Shown here in pieces: positions 25,659 through 34,863 of a stretch of 64,000 nucleotides of DNA. The notes beneath the pieces are model-generated. The model saw only the letters and a program-made list of their open reading frames with translations. It had not been told where the DNA came from and did no database searches. The DNA is taken from positions 1 through 64,000 of the forward strand of contig JAACVK010000033.1 of NCBI GenBank assembly GCA_009991595.1, read 5' to 3'. Origin of the DNA: a bacterium (lineage in GTDB: Bacteria > Bdellovibrionota > UBA2428). The position numbers and the translations under genes are program-made. Positions within the stretch are counted from its first letter, which is position 1. Every line of letters begins with the position of its first letter.

Positions 25659-26954
25659 TTATTGCTTTTTACAGTTTTGGAAGGTGTCGCCACTAGAGCT
25701 AATCTTCACTCGACTGTCCACAGCTGAAAAAGCTCGGCTGCAGTTCTTGTAGGTGTTATTCTTCGAGATGAACTGAATCTCTTTGCCATAAGGTATTCCT
25801 GAAATATCTTTGGCTGTATCACCTCGGTATGGATATTGACACCCATCGAAAACGGAGTCGTGAACTTCTACACGCTTGGCTCCACCTTTTGCACGGATAC
25901 ATCTCTTGCCTCCGTTGAAGCGAGCGCCTCGGATGATGATAGGGCTACCAAAGTTAAACTGGAAGGTTTTGTCGCGTTCCTTGGCATTAGGGTTCTCGGA
26001 GAATACGCCACCAATGATCTCTAGGTTTTCGACGGGACCAGTCGTCATTAAGTCTTCGCAGGCGTGACCTCTAAAGTTAACTAGCTTGATGTTCCTCAAA
26101 GTTGTTTTACAGCCGTTACCTTGTCCACCAGATTCACAATGAACATGGACTCCGTCAGGAGCTCCTCTCCAATAGAAGTTTTTCACGGTTACGTTGCTGG
26201 CTGTAATTCTAAGGATGTGCGGCTGGTTCTCTTTTTGTATACAGCTTCCGCCACCTTTCCAAACGTGCATGACACCTTCAAAGTCGTAAGTTCCAGGTTT
26301 GGAGATAACAATGGTCTTAGTTACGGATTTTTCCTTTCCTGGGGCAGGTCCTGGTTCTGGTGTTGGAGTCGGGCCAGGTTCTGGAGCTGGAGGTTCAGAT
26401 GTTTTTACAACGCTGTAATTTCTCTCAAGTCCTTCGCCACGTTGGCCATTCAGGTTTTTATCGGAATAGGGTTCAGCATAAATTCGATGACTTCCTGATT
26501 CGTTGATAGCATCAGTGCTTTCATTCGTATTGAATACAGTGTAGATGGCCTCGTTTTCTTTTCTACTTGGCAAAGCATCGTAGCTAAGTCGAACGCTTCC
26601 GACTACTAGTGGACTTGTTCGCGCTTCGATGTTGAGCTTCCGGCTTCCGTATTTAGTTAAATCTAGTCGGTCACCTTCTTTAATTTCTTGCAAAATCTCC
26701 GAAGTGTTGTTGTCTACTAGGTAGAAGCTACTAACTCTTTGAACTCCCGGCTCTGGCTCTGGTTCAGGCACTGGAGTTGGCGTAGGTGTAGGAGTAGGTG
26801 TGGGTTCTGGAGTTGGCTCCGGTGTTGGTTCCGGCTCGGGAATAGGTGGAATTGGATACCCTCCCGGAGGCGGTGCTCCTGTCGAGAAGCTGCTCGGGCT
26901 CACCAGCATCGATATAATAAATAGTAGAAAAAATGTTTTAAAATTCTTGGCCAT
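25659..26954 (-). CDS. Secreted pectate-lyase-like beta-helix protein
   Basis: A 431-residue protein with a signal peptide (about 1-25), a Pro/Thr/Glu repeat linker (36-70), a beta-sandwich-like region (about 75-190), a second Pro-rich linker (about 190-212) and a C-terminal right-handed beta-helix (about 215-431). The last part shows the polysaccharide lyase family 3 pattern: CEDLMTT, DKTFQFNFG and GGKRCIRAKGG. It could cut pectate or a related polyuronate; the exact substrate is not certain. Many cysteines suggest disulphides. Monocistronic with its own terminator. Confidence 0.75.
   Translation of the reverse strand: MAKNFKTFFLLFIISMLVSPSSFSTGAPPPGGYPIPPIPEPEPTPEPTPEPTPTPTPTPTPVPEPEPEPGVQRVSSFYLVDNNTSEILQEIKEGDRLDLTKYGSRKLNIEARTSPLVVGSVRLSYDALPSRKENEAIYTVFNTNESTDAINESGSHRIYAEPYSDKNLNGQRGEGLERNYSVVKTSEPPAPEPGPTPTPEPGPAPGKEKSVTKTIVISKPGTYDFEGVMHVWKGGGSCIQKENQPHILRITASNVTVKNFYWRGAPDGVHVHCESGGQGNGCKTTLRNIKLVNFRGHACEDLMTTGPVENLEIIGGVFSENPNAKERDKTFQFNFGSPIIIRGARFNGGKRCIRAKGGAKRVEVHDSVFDGCQYPYRGDTAKDISGIPYGKEIQFISKNNTYKNCSRAFSAVDSRVKISSSGDTFQNCKKQ
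26745..26849 (-). repeat. Low-complexity Pro-Thr/Pro-Glu linker coding repeat
   Basis: This codes residues 36-70 of the pectate-lyase-like protein as PEP, PTP and PVP units. It is an imperfect six-base repeat at the DNA level, and copy number may vary between strains. Confidence 0.75.
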
Positions 26955-27206
26955 AATAACTCCTGTTTCAATTATGGAATCTCTTTGTCAGCTACATCCA
27001 AGAATTTAAGAGAGTCTCGTTGTGTTTAGAGTAGCCCAAAAAAGAAAAATGAAAGTTAAGTTTTGATCAATTCACCAGAATTTCAACTAACAAGGGAAGA
27101 GGGTGTTTAGATTTTGTGCGCTTTTTTCTTTTTTCTTAACAGCTTCTTTACTTAGGCTAACAGTAATAAGTTAATCTAAGGGCTGATGCTCAAGGAGTGT
27201 TAACAG
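26955..27206. other. Intergenic stretch without a recognised gene
   Basis: Between the pectate-lyase-like gene and the nrdB terminator. AT-rich, and it should contain the promoter of the lyase gene near its left end. I see no open frame, tRNA or clear hairpin in it. Confidence 0.5.
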
Positions 27207-27244
27207 AAAAGCCCCCGCTCTCAACGAAGAGAGCGGGGGCTTTT
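27207..27244 (-). terminator. Terminator of the nrdA-nrdB operon
   Basis: A perfect 12-base stem with GCCCCCGCTCTC on one side (27211-27222 paired with 27229-27240) is flanked by AAAA and TTTT, so it may work in both directions. It lies 24 bases after nrdB. Confidence 0.85.
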
Positions 27245-27267
27245 AGTTTTTATCTAGCTAGAGGTTG

Positions 27268-28359
27268 TTAGTCCCAGTTAAGAGTTCCGCCTGTTTGATA
27301 TTCGGTGACTCTGGTTTCAAAGAAATTCTTTTCTTTCTTCAAATCCATGACTTCATTCATCCAAGGGAATGGGTTTTCTGTGTTGAAGATTTTTGGAAGG
27401 CCAACTCTTTCTAAACGTCTGTCAGAAATATAGCCTACATAGTCTTCAAACATTTCATGGTTTAGCCCCATGATTCCGTTCGGCAAACAGTCTTGAGCGT
27501 ATTTAATCTCAAGGTGGGCTGCTTCTCGGATGGTTTGAATGGTCTTGTCTTGGAAGTCCTTAGTCCAAACATGTGGATTTTCAATCTTGATTTGGTTAAT
27601 CAAATCAACACCAAAGTTCATGTGTTTGGTTTCATCTCTCAAAATGTATTGATACTGCTCTCCAATGCCGACCATTTTATTGCGGCGAAGGAAAGAAAGC
27701 ATCATTACAAAGCCTGAGTAGAAGAAGATGCCTTCCATAATGAGATAGAAGCCAATCATGTTGTCTAAGAACTTTTGAACGCCTTCTGGGGTGGCGGTGC
27801 TGAAGTTAGGATCCATGATGTCTTGAGTTAACTTCAACTCGAAAGCATCTTTGTTGTGGATGGAGATAACTTCGCGATACATTCCAAAAACTTCACCTTC
27901 ATCAAGGCCCAAAGATTCCACTATGTATTGAAAGCAATGCGTGTGGATGGCTTCTTCAAAAGATTGTCTAAGGAGGTATTGGCGACACTCCGGGTTGGTT
28001 ACTTGCTTGTAGATCGCTAAAACCAAGTTGTTCGCAACTAGAGACTCTGCGGTTGAAAAGAAACCAAGGTTTCTCTTGATGACAAGCCTTTCGTCGTCGG
28101 TAAGCTCGTTGCTTCTCCATAGTTCAATGTCGCGAGCCATAGGGACTTCTTGAGGCATCCAATGGTTGGCGCAACCATCCAGATAGCTTTGCCAAGCCCA
28201 TTTATATTTAATGGGCACCAGTTGGTTTAAGTCAGAGCGCGCGTTCAAGATGCGTTTTTCGTCGACTTTTACGCGGCTCTTCATGGACGTTTTGTCGAAG
28301 AAGGCTTCTTGGGCTGAGGTAATCGCTGTTGCTGAGGTGATGATGTTTGATGTTGTCAT
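27268..28359 (-). CDS. nrdB: Ribonucleotide reductase small subunit, class Ic type
   Basis: A 363-residue R2 protein that generates the oxidant used by NrdA. Metal ligands E105, E136, H139, E209, E243 and H246 are visible. The residue at the tyrosyl-radical position is Phe143 (codon at 27931-27933) in EEAIHTHCF; the spacing from every ligand equals that of the Chlamydia trachomatis class Ic protein (F127), and the surrounding sequence is close to it. Such enzymes use a Mn/Fe cofactor in place of a tyrosyl radical. The C-terminus ends in TGGTLNWD. It follows nrdA by 25 bases with its own AAGGAAAAG ribosome site. Confidence 0.9.
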   Translation of the reverse strand: MTTSNIITSATAITSAQEAFFDKTSMKSRVKVDEKRILNARSDLNQLVPIKYKWAWQSYLDGCANHWMPQEVPMARDIELWRSNELTDDERLVIKRNLGFFSTAESLVANNLVLAIYKQVTNPECRQYLLRQSFEEAIHTHCFQYIVESLGLDEGEVFGMYREVISIHNKDAFELKLTQDIMDPNFSTATPEGVQKFLDNMIGFYLIMEGIFFYSGFVMMLSFLRRNKMVGIGEQYQYILRDETKHMNFGVDLINQIKIENPHVWTKDFQDKTIQTIREAAHLEIKYAQDCLPNGIMGLNHEMFEDYVGYISDRRLERVGLPKIFNTENPFPWMNEVMDLKKEKNFFETRVTEYQTGGTLNWD

Positions 28360-28384
28360 TTAATCTTTTCCTTTCTTCTCTCGA

Positions 28385-30892
28385 CTATTGGCAAGCTTCA
28401 CATTCAGGGTTTTCAATAGAGCACATTTGTGGTTCGTAACTAGATCGAGCTTCTGCAGTAGCAGGAGCCATGGGAGCCACGTTAGTGTGCTCGCCACGAG
28501 TGGTGATGGTTGATTTCTCGATGCTTGAGGCGCCCATACTTCTTAAGTAGTAGGTCGTCTTGAGGCCTGTGTTCCAAGCATATCGATACATCTCATCAAT
28601 TTTCTTCCCACTTGGCTTTTCCAAGTAGAGGTTTAAACTTTGAGCTTGGTCAATCCACTTTTGTCTTCTGGCAGCTGCATCAATCAAAGCACTTGGTTCA
28701 ATTTGAAACGCTGTTTTGTAAAGAATGCGGATATTTTCGGGCACTCTAGCGATCATGTTCACGTCGCCATCATACTGTTTTAGGTCAGAAATCATCTGAT
28801 TGTCCCATAGGCCTAGTTTTTTAAGGTCTTTTACTAGGAATGGGTTGATGAAGATGAATTCGCCGCTCATGTTGCTCTTTACATACAAGTTTTTGTAAGT
28901 AGGTTCGATGCTTTGAGTGACTCCAGAAATGTTAGCAATGGTTGCCGTAGGGGCAATCGCCATACAGTTAGAGTTTCTCATTCCATACTTTTTGACGGCT
29001 TCTCTTACAGGAGTCCAATCAAGTTTGGATTGACGAGACACGTTCAATTCTTTGCCTCTTTCTTTTTCAAGCATGTCTACAGAGTCAAACGGAAGGATTC
29101 CTTTGTCCCAGAGTGAACCTTTGTAAGAAGAGTAGGTGCCTCTTTCTTTAGCTAGTTCTGTAGAAGCCAAGATGGCGTTGTAAGAAATGTTTTCCATAAC
29201 TTCATCGGCAAAGTCAGCGGCTTGAACCGTGTCGTAAGGAATACGCATCATATAAAGAGCGTCTTGGAAGCCCATAAGGCCCATTCCTACTGGACGGTGC
29301 TTAAGGTTTGAGTTCTTGGCTTGCGGCACAGGATAGAGGTTTTGATCGATTACGTTGTCGAGCATTCTCAAGGCTGTGCGAGCCGTTTTCGCCAATTTCT
29401 CTTTGTTGATCCCTTGGTCTCCAGGGAGCATGTGGTTCTTGAGGTTAATAGAGCCCAAGTTACATACGGCAATCTCGTCTACGCTGGTGTTGAGAGTGAT
29501 CTCTGTGCAAAGGTTTGAGCTATGCACAACACCTACGTGCTGTTGAGGAGATCGAACATTACAAGGATCTTTGAAGGTTAACCATGGGTGGCCTGTTTCA
29601 AAAACCATAGAAAGCATTTTTCTCCAAAGCTTAACGGCTTCTACTTTCTTAAAGTTTCGAATTTCTCCACGCTCAGTTTTTGCTTCGTATTCGTTGTAGC
29701 GACGTTCAAAGTCTGAACCGTAAGTTTCGTGAAGGTCGGGCACTTCTTCTGGAGAAAAGAGTGTCCAAGAACCGTTGGCTTCTACGCGCTTCATGAACAA
29801 GTCAGGAATCCAGTTAGCAGTGTTCATGTCGTGACAACGTCTGCGGTCATCACCTGTGTTTTTGCGAAGCTCGAGGTATTCTTCGACGTCGATGTGCCAA
29901 GTTTCTAGGTAAGAGCAAACAGCCCCTTTTCTTTTGCCACCTTGGTTTACAGCGATGGCTGTGTCGTTGGCTACTTTAAGGAAAGGAATCACGCCCTGTG
30001 ATTGGCCATTGGTGCCTTTGATGTAGGCGCCAAGTCCGCGCACAGACGACCAGTCATTGCCCAAACCACCAGAAAACTTGCTCAACATAGCGTTGTCACG
30101 AACACCGTCGTAGATGCCGCGTAAATCATCAGGAACGTAAGTCAAGAAGCAGCTAGAAAGCTGAGAATGATTCGTTCCAGAGTTAAACAAGGTGGGGGTA
30201 GAGGATACGTAGTCAAAGTTTGAGAGGATGTTGTAAAACTCAATGGCTTTTTCAGTGCGGTCTTCCATGGTTTTTTCAACCAGGGCTAAGCCCATAGCCA
30301 CTCTCATCCAAAAAATCTGAGGAAGCTCGATGCGTTTTTTGTCGATGTGAATGAAGTAGCGGTCATAAAGAGTTTGAAGGCCGATGTAGCCGAAGAGCTC
30401 ATCGCGCTCAGGCTTGAAGGCTTCTACAATGCGAGTCAGGTCAAAGTCGCTTCTGAGGCGGGGGTTGACGCGTTCAGCTTCGATTCCGTTGACTAGGTAG
30501 CGAGGGAAATACTCACTATAAGCCTTTTTTCGATCTGCCTTGATTAGTGTGCGGCCAATGGTTTCTTCAAAAAGAGTTTGAAGAAGCAAACGTGCGGCTA
30601 CATAGCTGTAGTTTGGCTCACGCTCAAGAAGAGGGCGAGCAGCAAAGATAGCCGCCTGCATGAGTTCAGACTCCTTGATTCCGTTGTATAAGTTTCTCTG
30701 TGTTTCGCTGAAGATCAGTTCAGATGAAACCGTGTCCTCAAACCCTTCACAGGCTTCGTAAATAAGCTGTCGTAATCGTTCCCCGTCGTATGGAAGTTTC
30801 TCCCCGTTTCTTCCAGTAACCGACTCGATGGCCCTCATTCTGCTTGGCCCTGTTGATGGATTTTCGAGCGTAAAAGACTTGTTGTTTTCCAT
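28385..30892 (-). CDS. nrdA: Ribonucleoside-diphosphate reductase large subunit
   Basis: This 835-residue class I reductase converts NDPs to dNDPs. An N-terminal ATP-cone (about 20-105) should give dATP/ATP activity control. The catalytic barrel shows SSCFLTYVPDD, the radical-cysteine motif NLCTEI and VCNLGSINL, and PTATIANISG. The C-terminal tail CSIENPECEACQ carries the redox cysteines. AAGGAGAGG precedes the ATG. First gene of nrdA-nrdB. The upstream region has a tandem 10-base repeat. Confidence 0.94.
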   Translation of the reverse strand: MENNKSFTLENPSTGPSRMRAIESVTGRNGEKLPYDGERLRQLIYEACEGFEDTVSSELIFSETQRNLYNGIKESELMQAAIFAARPLLEREPNYSYVAARLLLQTLFEETIGRTLIKADRKKAYSEYFPRYLVNGIEAERVNPRLRSDFDLTRIVEAFKPERDELFGYIGLQTLYDRYFIHIDKKRIELPQIFWMRVAMGLALVEKTMEDRTEKAIEFYNILSNFDYVSSTPTLFNSGTNHSQLSSCFLTYVPDDLRGIYDGVRDNAMLSKFSGGLGNDWSSVRGLGAYIKGTNGQSQGVIPFLKVANDTAIAVNQGGKRKGAVCSYLETWHIDVEEYLELRKNTGDDRRRCHDMNTANWIPDLFMKRVEANGSWTLFSPEEVPDLHETYGSDFERRYNEYEAKTERGEIRNFKKVEAVKLWRKMLSMVFETGHPWLTFKDPCNVRSPQQHVGVVHSSNLCTEITLNTSVDEIAVCNLGSINLKNHMLPGDQGINKEKLAKTARTALRMLDNVIDQNLYPVPQAKNSNLKHRPVGMGLMGFQDALYMMRIPYDTVQAADFADEVMENISYNAILASTELAKERGTYSSYKGSLWDKGILPFDSVDMLEKERGKELNVSRQSKLDWTPVREAVKKYGMRNSNCMAIAPTATIANISGVTQSIEPTYKNLYVKSNMSGEFIFINPFLVKDLKKLGLWDNQMISDLKQYDGDVNMIARVPENIRILYKTAFQIEPSALIDAAARRQKWIDQAQSLNLYLEKPSGKKIDEMYRYAWNTGLKTTYYLRSMGASSIEKSTITTRGEHTNVAPMAPATAEARSSYEPQMCSIENPECEACQ

Positions 30893-31001
30893 GTAGCATT
30901 CCTCTCCTTATATAGGTAATTTGCCCTCCCGCAGCGCTGCCTTTGGGGGGCGACATCTGGGGTATACTTATAAGGTGACACAACAAATTGACGTTTTCAA
31001 T

Positions 31002-31021
31002 GCCATATGTGGCCATATATG
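31002..31021 (-). promoter_or_regulatory. Tandem 10-base repeat upstream of nrdA
   Basis: GCCATATGTG (31002-31011) is directly followed by GCCATATATG (31012-31021). Each half also contains a near-palindrome around CATATATG. It lies about 110 bases before the nrdA start and could be an operator. It does not match the usual paired NrdR boxes in spacing. Confidence 0.35.
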
Positions 31022-31022
31022 G

Positions 31023-31313
31023 TATTTTGGCTCAAATGCGTTAAGTGAAGGTTTTTAAAAAGGAAGCCGAAAATGGCTATCCTGGGGACCCGAAAAACCG
31101 GGGTTTTTGGCGGTCCTTTGACGGAAACGCTGACGGAATTTTTGCCTTTCCAGCAAAGCGATTCGTCCGTTTCGGAGTTCTATAGAAATAATCCCACCTC
31201 TATACAGGAACAAGCGCGCCCCAGAATAAATTTTTGAATCTGACACGCCGGAGACACTAGGATTAGCCGATTAGTGTCTTCAAAGCTAGGTGGACTTGGG
31301 GTAGGCATCAGGG
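31023..31313. other. Intergenic stretch between nrdA leader and M14 peptidase gene
   Basis: No gene is seen. A near-palindrome of A-runs, CCGG and T-runs lies near 31094-31110 and is a weak terminator-like structure. The rest shows no structure I can support. Confidence 0.4.
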
Positions 31314-32204
31314 GTGGCGTTTCTCCGTATTTGGCTTTTGCTCCTTTCTTTTGTTTTAGTGGCACCAGGCTCTCGCTCTCAGGGCGCGCGTTCCTTGCAA
31401 AAGTGCCATTCCTACCTACAGACCGAATTCAAATACGGAGAGCACTATTTGTATTTTGATTGGTTGCAGTTCCAGTGGCATCTAAAAGAGTTGCAGACAC
31501 TGTATCCGAAGTTTCTTTCTATTGAGACCATTGGTTATGCCGGGCAGTATCCGCTTTATAAGGTCAAGACCACAGGAGCTACGTCTAGGCAAAGGCGGCT
31601 GCGGGTTCTAGTTACGGCGGGGACCCACGGCACCGAGCCTGTGGGGGTGGCCTCAGCTCTCGATCTTTTGGAACGCTATGGTCGAGATAAGAGTTTTAGA
31701 GATAAGGTTGAGCTTGTGGTTTTTCCGGCGCTGAATCCGTGGGGGCTGAGTCGTTTTAGCCGCCGCAATCAACAAGGCGTAGACATCAATCGAAGTTTCC
31801 TGGATGGGCAAGAATCTGAAAACTCTCGGCTGTTGATGAAGGATTTGTCGGGGGAGTCTTTTGACTTGGCCCTGGATCTTCACGGTGCACGAAGTTTTTA
31901 TGAGCATTTTCTGATCCGGGGGGCTGCCGATGGTGGGTTGGCCGAAAACTCCATTCGCGCCATTTCTAAAAAAGACCGTTTAGATTCGGAAACGGGCGAG
32001 TATCCGGGCAGTTTTGGTGGCTATACCTTGTTTAATGAAGGTGTGTCTGAAAGCTCAAACATGGGAACTATGAAAAGCTACGCTTTTGATCAACTACGAA
32101 TTCCTTACGCTTACACTTTTGAATATCCCGGTAAAGTTAACCCTAGGCAGACTCATAGACTTAATTTTAGATTAGTAATGTCAATGATCAACCACTTGCT
32201 GTAG
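31314..32204 (+). CDS. Secreted M14-family zinc carboxypeptidase-like protein
   Basis: A 296-residue protein with a signal peptide (about 1-22). Zinc ligands fit GTHGTEP (H105, E108) and DLHG (H190), and the catalytic Glu fits YTFEYPG (E270). FPALNPWG and GVDINRSF are further M14 family marks. Members remove C-terminal residues or trim murein peptides and related amides. The start is a GTG with only a weak AGGGG before it, so it is uncertain by a few codons. Monocistronic. Confidence 0.78.
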   Translation: MAFLRIWLLLLSFVLVAPGSRSQGARSLQKCHSYLQTEFKYGEHYLYFDWLQFQWHLKELQTLYPKFLSIETIGYAGQYPLYKVKTTGATSRQRRLRVLVTAGTHGTEPVGVASALDLLERYGRDKSFRDKVELVVFPALNPWGLSRFSRRNQQGVDINRSFLDGQESENSRLLMKDLSGESFDLALDLHGARSFYEHFLIRGAADGGLAENSIRAISKKDRLDSETGEYPGSFGGYTLFNEGVSESSNMGTMKSYAFDQLRIPYAYTFEYPGKVNPRQTHRLNFRLVMSMINHLL

Positions 32205-32304
32205 GCGCTTGGATCAAATGGAACAGGGTGGTTCAAGCCTTTGTAGCTTAACACAATCTTAACGCTCGGCTTTCTGGAATCGTAATGGTGTATACTTAGG
32301 GTCT

Positions 32305-33048
32305 ATGCTTCGCTTCTTTTTTATTTGTCTAGGAATTTCAATTTCGCTCTATGGACAGCATGTGGAAGAAGAGTTTGTTATCCCTCCTGAGTTTAGGGAA
32401 GAGGTCGTTCAAGAAGAAATCGACAATAATCGTAAGGCATCCACAGGGACGGCTACTATATCGGGCCTTAGTTATTCCTGGGCACCAAAAAAACTTACTA
32501 TTTCTGGAGAGTCACGAGCCATTCGTAACGAGTATGAAAGCATTCGACGGACGTTAATGAAGTCTCCAACTTTTGCAAAGTTCGTGGTGTTGATCAAACA
32601 ATCTCCTTCGGGCCGAGAGTTGGATCTTGGCGCTCTTTTAGAAGCTATCGAGGAGTCTGCCCCTGTTAAGGCTGATGTGTGCTTTTCTTTGCCCATGCTG
32701 TTTTATGGAAAGGTCGACGATCGAACTATGGACTATCCCGCTCTTGAACGTTTTCTTTCAGGCTGGGGAAGAAGGCGATTGGTCTCGAGGAACAACTCTC
32801 CTGGAGACATTGTCGTTTTAGAAGATAAGGGTCGTCGGAATGAACCCACTCATGCATATTTACAGCTGACTCCCGCTCTTGCTCTAGAGAAGCGCGGCTC
32901 AGGAGCTATTTTGATTAGGCCTTCTACAGCAGTTGCTGAGGACTATCGTTGGTATATGAAACATTCAGCCGACTTAAAGGGCAATGAGAACGTTTACAAG
33001 GAAAGATACAGGGACCCTTTGCTTCTTAGGGTCTACGCTCCCAAGTAA
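32305..33048 (+). CDS. Secreted protein, possibly NlpC/P60- or CHAP-like
   Basis: A 247-residue protein with a signal peptide (about 1-17). The middle and end show ADVCFSLPM, then SPGDIVVLEDKG and THAYLQL, an order (Cys, GDIV, His) that recalls NlpC/P60 or CHAP cell-wall hydrolases, but the similarity is weak and the function is not established. It ends five bases before a convergent gene. Confidence 0.45.
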   Translation: MLRFFFICLGISISLYGQHVEEEFVIPPEFREEVVQEEIDNNRKASTGTATISGLSYSWAPKKLTISGESRAIRNEYESIRRTLMKSPTFAKFVVLIKQSPSGRELDLGALLEAIEESAPVKADVCFSLPMLFYGKVDDRTMDYPALERFLSGWGRRRLVSRNNSPGDIVVLEDKGRRNEPTHAYLQLTPALALEKRGSGAILIRPSTAVAEDYRWYMKHSADLKGNENVYKERYRDPLLLRVYAPK

Positions 33049-33053
33049 GGTGT

Positions 33054-33917
33054 TTAGAACCAAAGGCTAAAGCCACCGTGACCTGCGACTCCTAGAAAAT
33101 CGGAATCGTCATCCATCACGTAGATGGTCGAGGCATTGAGCGTTAGTGAAAGCATAGTGGAGAGTGGAATATCTATGACAAGCTCTCCACCAATTCCAGG
33201 ATTGCTTTCACTTTCACTCTCATAAGAGGAGCGCACAAAACCTGCATTTGCACCCAGATAAAAATAATTTGAAAAGTGATATCCTAGACGGCCCAACATA
33301 TACAAAACAGTTAGATTGCCCGGGTCTGTTTTAACCGTAGTCGTTCCTACGGTTACTGAAGTTGACTTAAGAGAGAGCGAAGATCGCCCGACACGAATCC
33401 CTAGAGAAAGATCTATTGGCGTTCTGTAGCCAAGGATGCCAGCAAAGGAAAAACCCTGCTGAATGAGAGATTCTTTAAGCTCCTTGTCGTAACCAACAAG
33501 TGCCGAAATAAATACTCCACCCGACTTAGAGGAGGTTTCTGACGGCTTGTCTTCAGCGAAATCTTCTTCGCCTTCTTCGTTGTTGGAGCGGCTCTTCTTC
33601 TTTAAAGACGAAACGCCTTCGTCAAAAAGCTGGGCATCTTCAACCACAAATCCCTCGGAAATTTCTCCGCTTGTTAGTTTGATGAGGGCGTAGCGTTGAT
33701 CGCGTTTTGTAAAGCGCAGCAAGTTCGCTCGTCCAACTTCTTTGCCACCCCGAAGGAGGACCAGTTTCTGATCTGGATAATGGCTATAGGGCTCGACTTC
33801 TGCAATGGCGCCATTTTTATTTGCACTGACTTTAAAGACCCAGCCTTTAGCTTGAGAAAAGGAGGATGCGAGAAATAAAAGACTAAAAAAAACAACTGAT
33901 TTGCGAAAACCTACCAC
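33054..33917 (-). CDS. Outer-membrane beta-barrel-like protein
   Basis: A 287-residue protein with a signal peptide (about 1-24), a small N-terminal domain, a charged linker (about 105-130: Lys/Ser then Glu/Asp-rich) and a C-terminal half of alternating beta strands ending in Phe, as in outer-membrane barrels. The start is GTG, with GGGGGAGG nine bases before it. No specific family. Confidence 0.55.
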   Translation of the reverse strand: MVGFRKSVVFFSLLFLASSFSQAKGWVFKVSANKNGAIAEVEPYSHYPDQKLVLLRGGKEVGRANLLRFTKRDQRYALIKLTSGEISEGFVVEDAQLFDEGVSSLKKKSRSNNEEGEEDFAEDKPSETSSKSGGVFISALVGYDKELKESLIQQGFSFAGILGYRTPIDLSLGIRVGRSSLSLKSTSVTVGTTTVKTDPGNLTVLYMLGRLGYHFSNYFYLGANAGFVRSSYESESESNPGIGGELVIDIPLSTMLSLTLNASTIYVMDDDSDFLGVAGHGGFSLWF

Positions 33918-34023
33918 TAGCTAAAACCTCCCCCAATATCTTAAATATAAGTATAGGGTAAAGCCTCTGGGAAAAATACCAACCATCGTGTTTTTTTATT
34001 CTGATTCCTGCTAATGTTTTTCT

Positions 34024-34815
34024 ATGCCTAATCTCAGACAGTTTTACCTTTGCCTCTCTCTTTTGTTCTTAGGGTCGTGTGCCACAGATATTGATTTTAA
34101 AATTCCTTTGAATCGTTTTGAAACTCCCGAAACACAGGGGGATTTTCCACGAGGCGAGGCGGAGGTGTATTTTAATGACGCTGTAAAAATAACCACGGCC
34201 GAGGTTTATGAGAATGTTGTTTTTGGGTCGTCCGCGGCCACGGTTGATACAGAGGCCTCAATGATTGACTCGGGTCAATATGGAGTTGGTTTTCGAATGG
34301 GGCTTCTGTCAAGGCTGGATTTCTTCTTAAAGGATTTCTCGGATTCGATTTCGGGGATGGGGTTGAAATTTCAACTTTATGGTTCGCCTCAGTCGGCGGC
34401 CGAAAGAGGCTTTAAACTCGCTGTTGCTGGATCCTATGGACTTATGGATCAAGAAGATGGCTCTTTGAAAATTGTTAAAGCCGGCGAGGAGCGCACTTAT
34501 GATACGAATATCAATATTAACTCCTTTGATGTGAATCTAATCCCGGGCTTTCGCGTGAGTGAAGTTTTGTTGGTGTATATGAATTTATTTTATTCGGAAT
34601 ACGAAACCATTTCGACCTTAACCTCCAATCAGTTTGGAGACATCTCAATAAAGGGACGTGTAACTTCGTATGGAGCTTTAACGGGAATTCAAATTGCAAA
34701 GGCTCCTGTGTCGGGTTCTTTGAAGGTTGAGGTTGGGTATGGTCACACCGAATGGCAGAATCAGATTAAATTAGATAGTTTTGTTTGGGGTCTCGCGGGC
34801 GGCATCAATTGGTAA
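34024..34815 (+). CDS. Lipoprotein with beta-barrel-like pattern
   Basis: A 263-residue protein. The N-terminus MPNLRQFYLCLSLLFLGSCA is a lipoprotein signal with Cys at 19. The remainder alternates polar and hydrophobic residues with many Gly and aromatic ends, and finishes in GLAGGINW, like a barrel or lipocalin-like domain. No family recognised. Divergent from the barrel-like gene at 33054. Confidence 0.5.
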   Translation: MPNLRQFYLCLSLLFLGSCATDIDFKIPLNRFETPETQGDFPRGEAEVYFNDAVKITTAEVYENVVFGSSAATVDTEASMIDSGQYGVGFRMGLLSRLDFFLKDFSDSISGMGLKFQLYGSPQSAAERGFKLAVAGSYGLMDQEDGSLKIVKAGEERTYDTNININSFDVNLIPGFRVSEVLLVYMNLFYSEYETISTLTSNQFGDISIKGRVTSYGALTGIQIAKAPVSGSLKVEVGYGHTEWQNQIKLDSFVWGLAGGINW

Positions 34816-34863
34816 GGCCAGGGCACCTGTCTTTAAACAAATGCCCTGTTCTCGTCTTCTGTA

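Noticed and set aside
26745-26849. CRISPR-like or tandem DNA array
   Set aside because: The repeats are six-base Pro codons inside a reading frame, with no spacers.
34819-34848. CAGGGCA and TGCCCTG hairpin as a terminator after the lipoprotein gene
   Set aside because: Loop of 16 bases, short stem and no T-tract.
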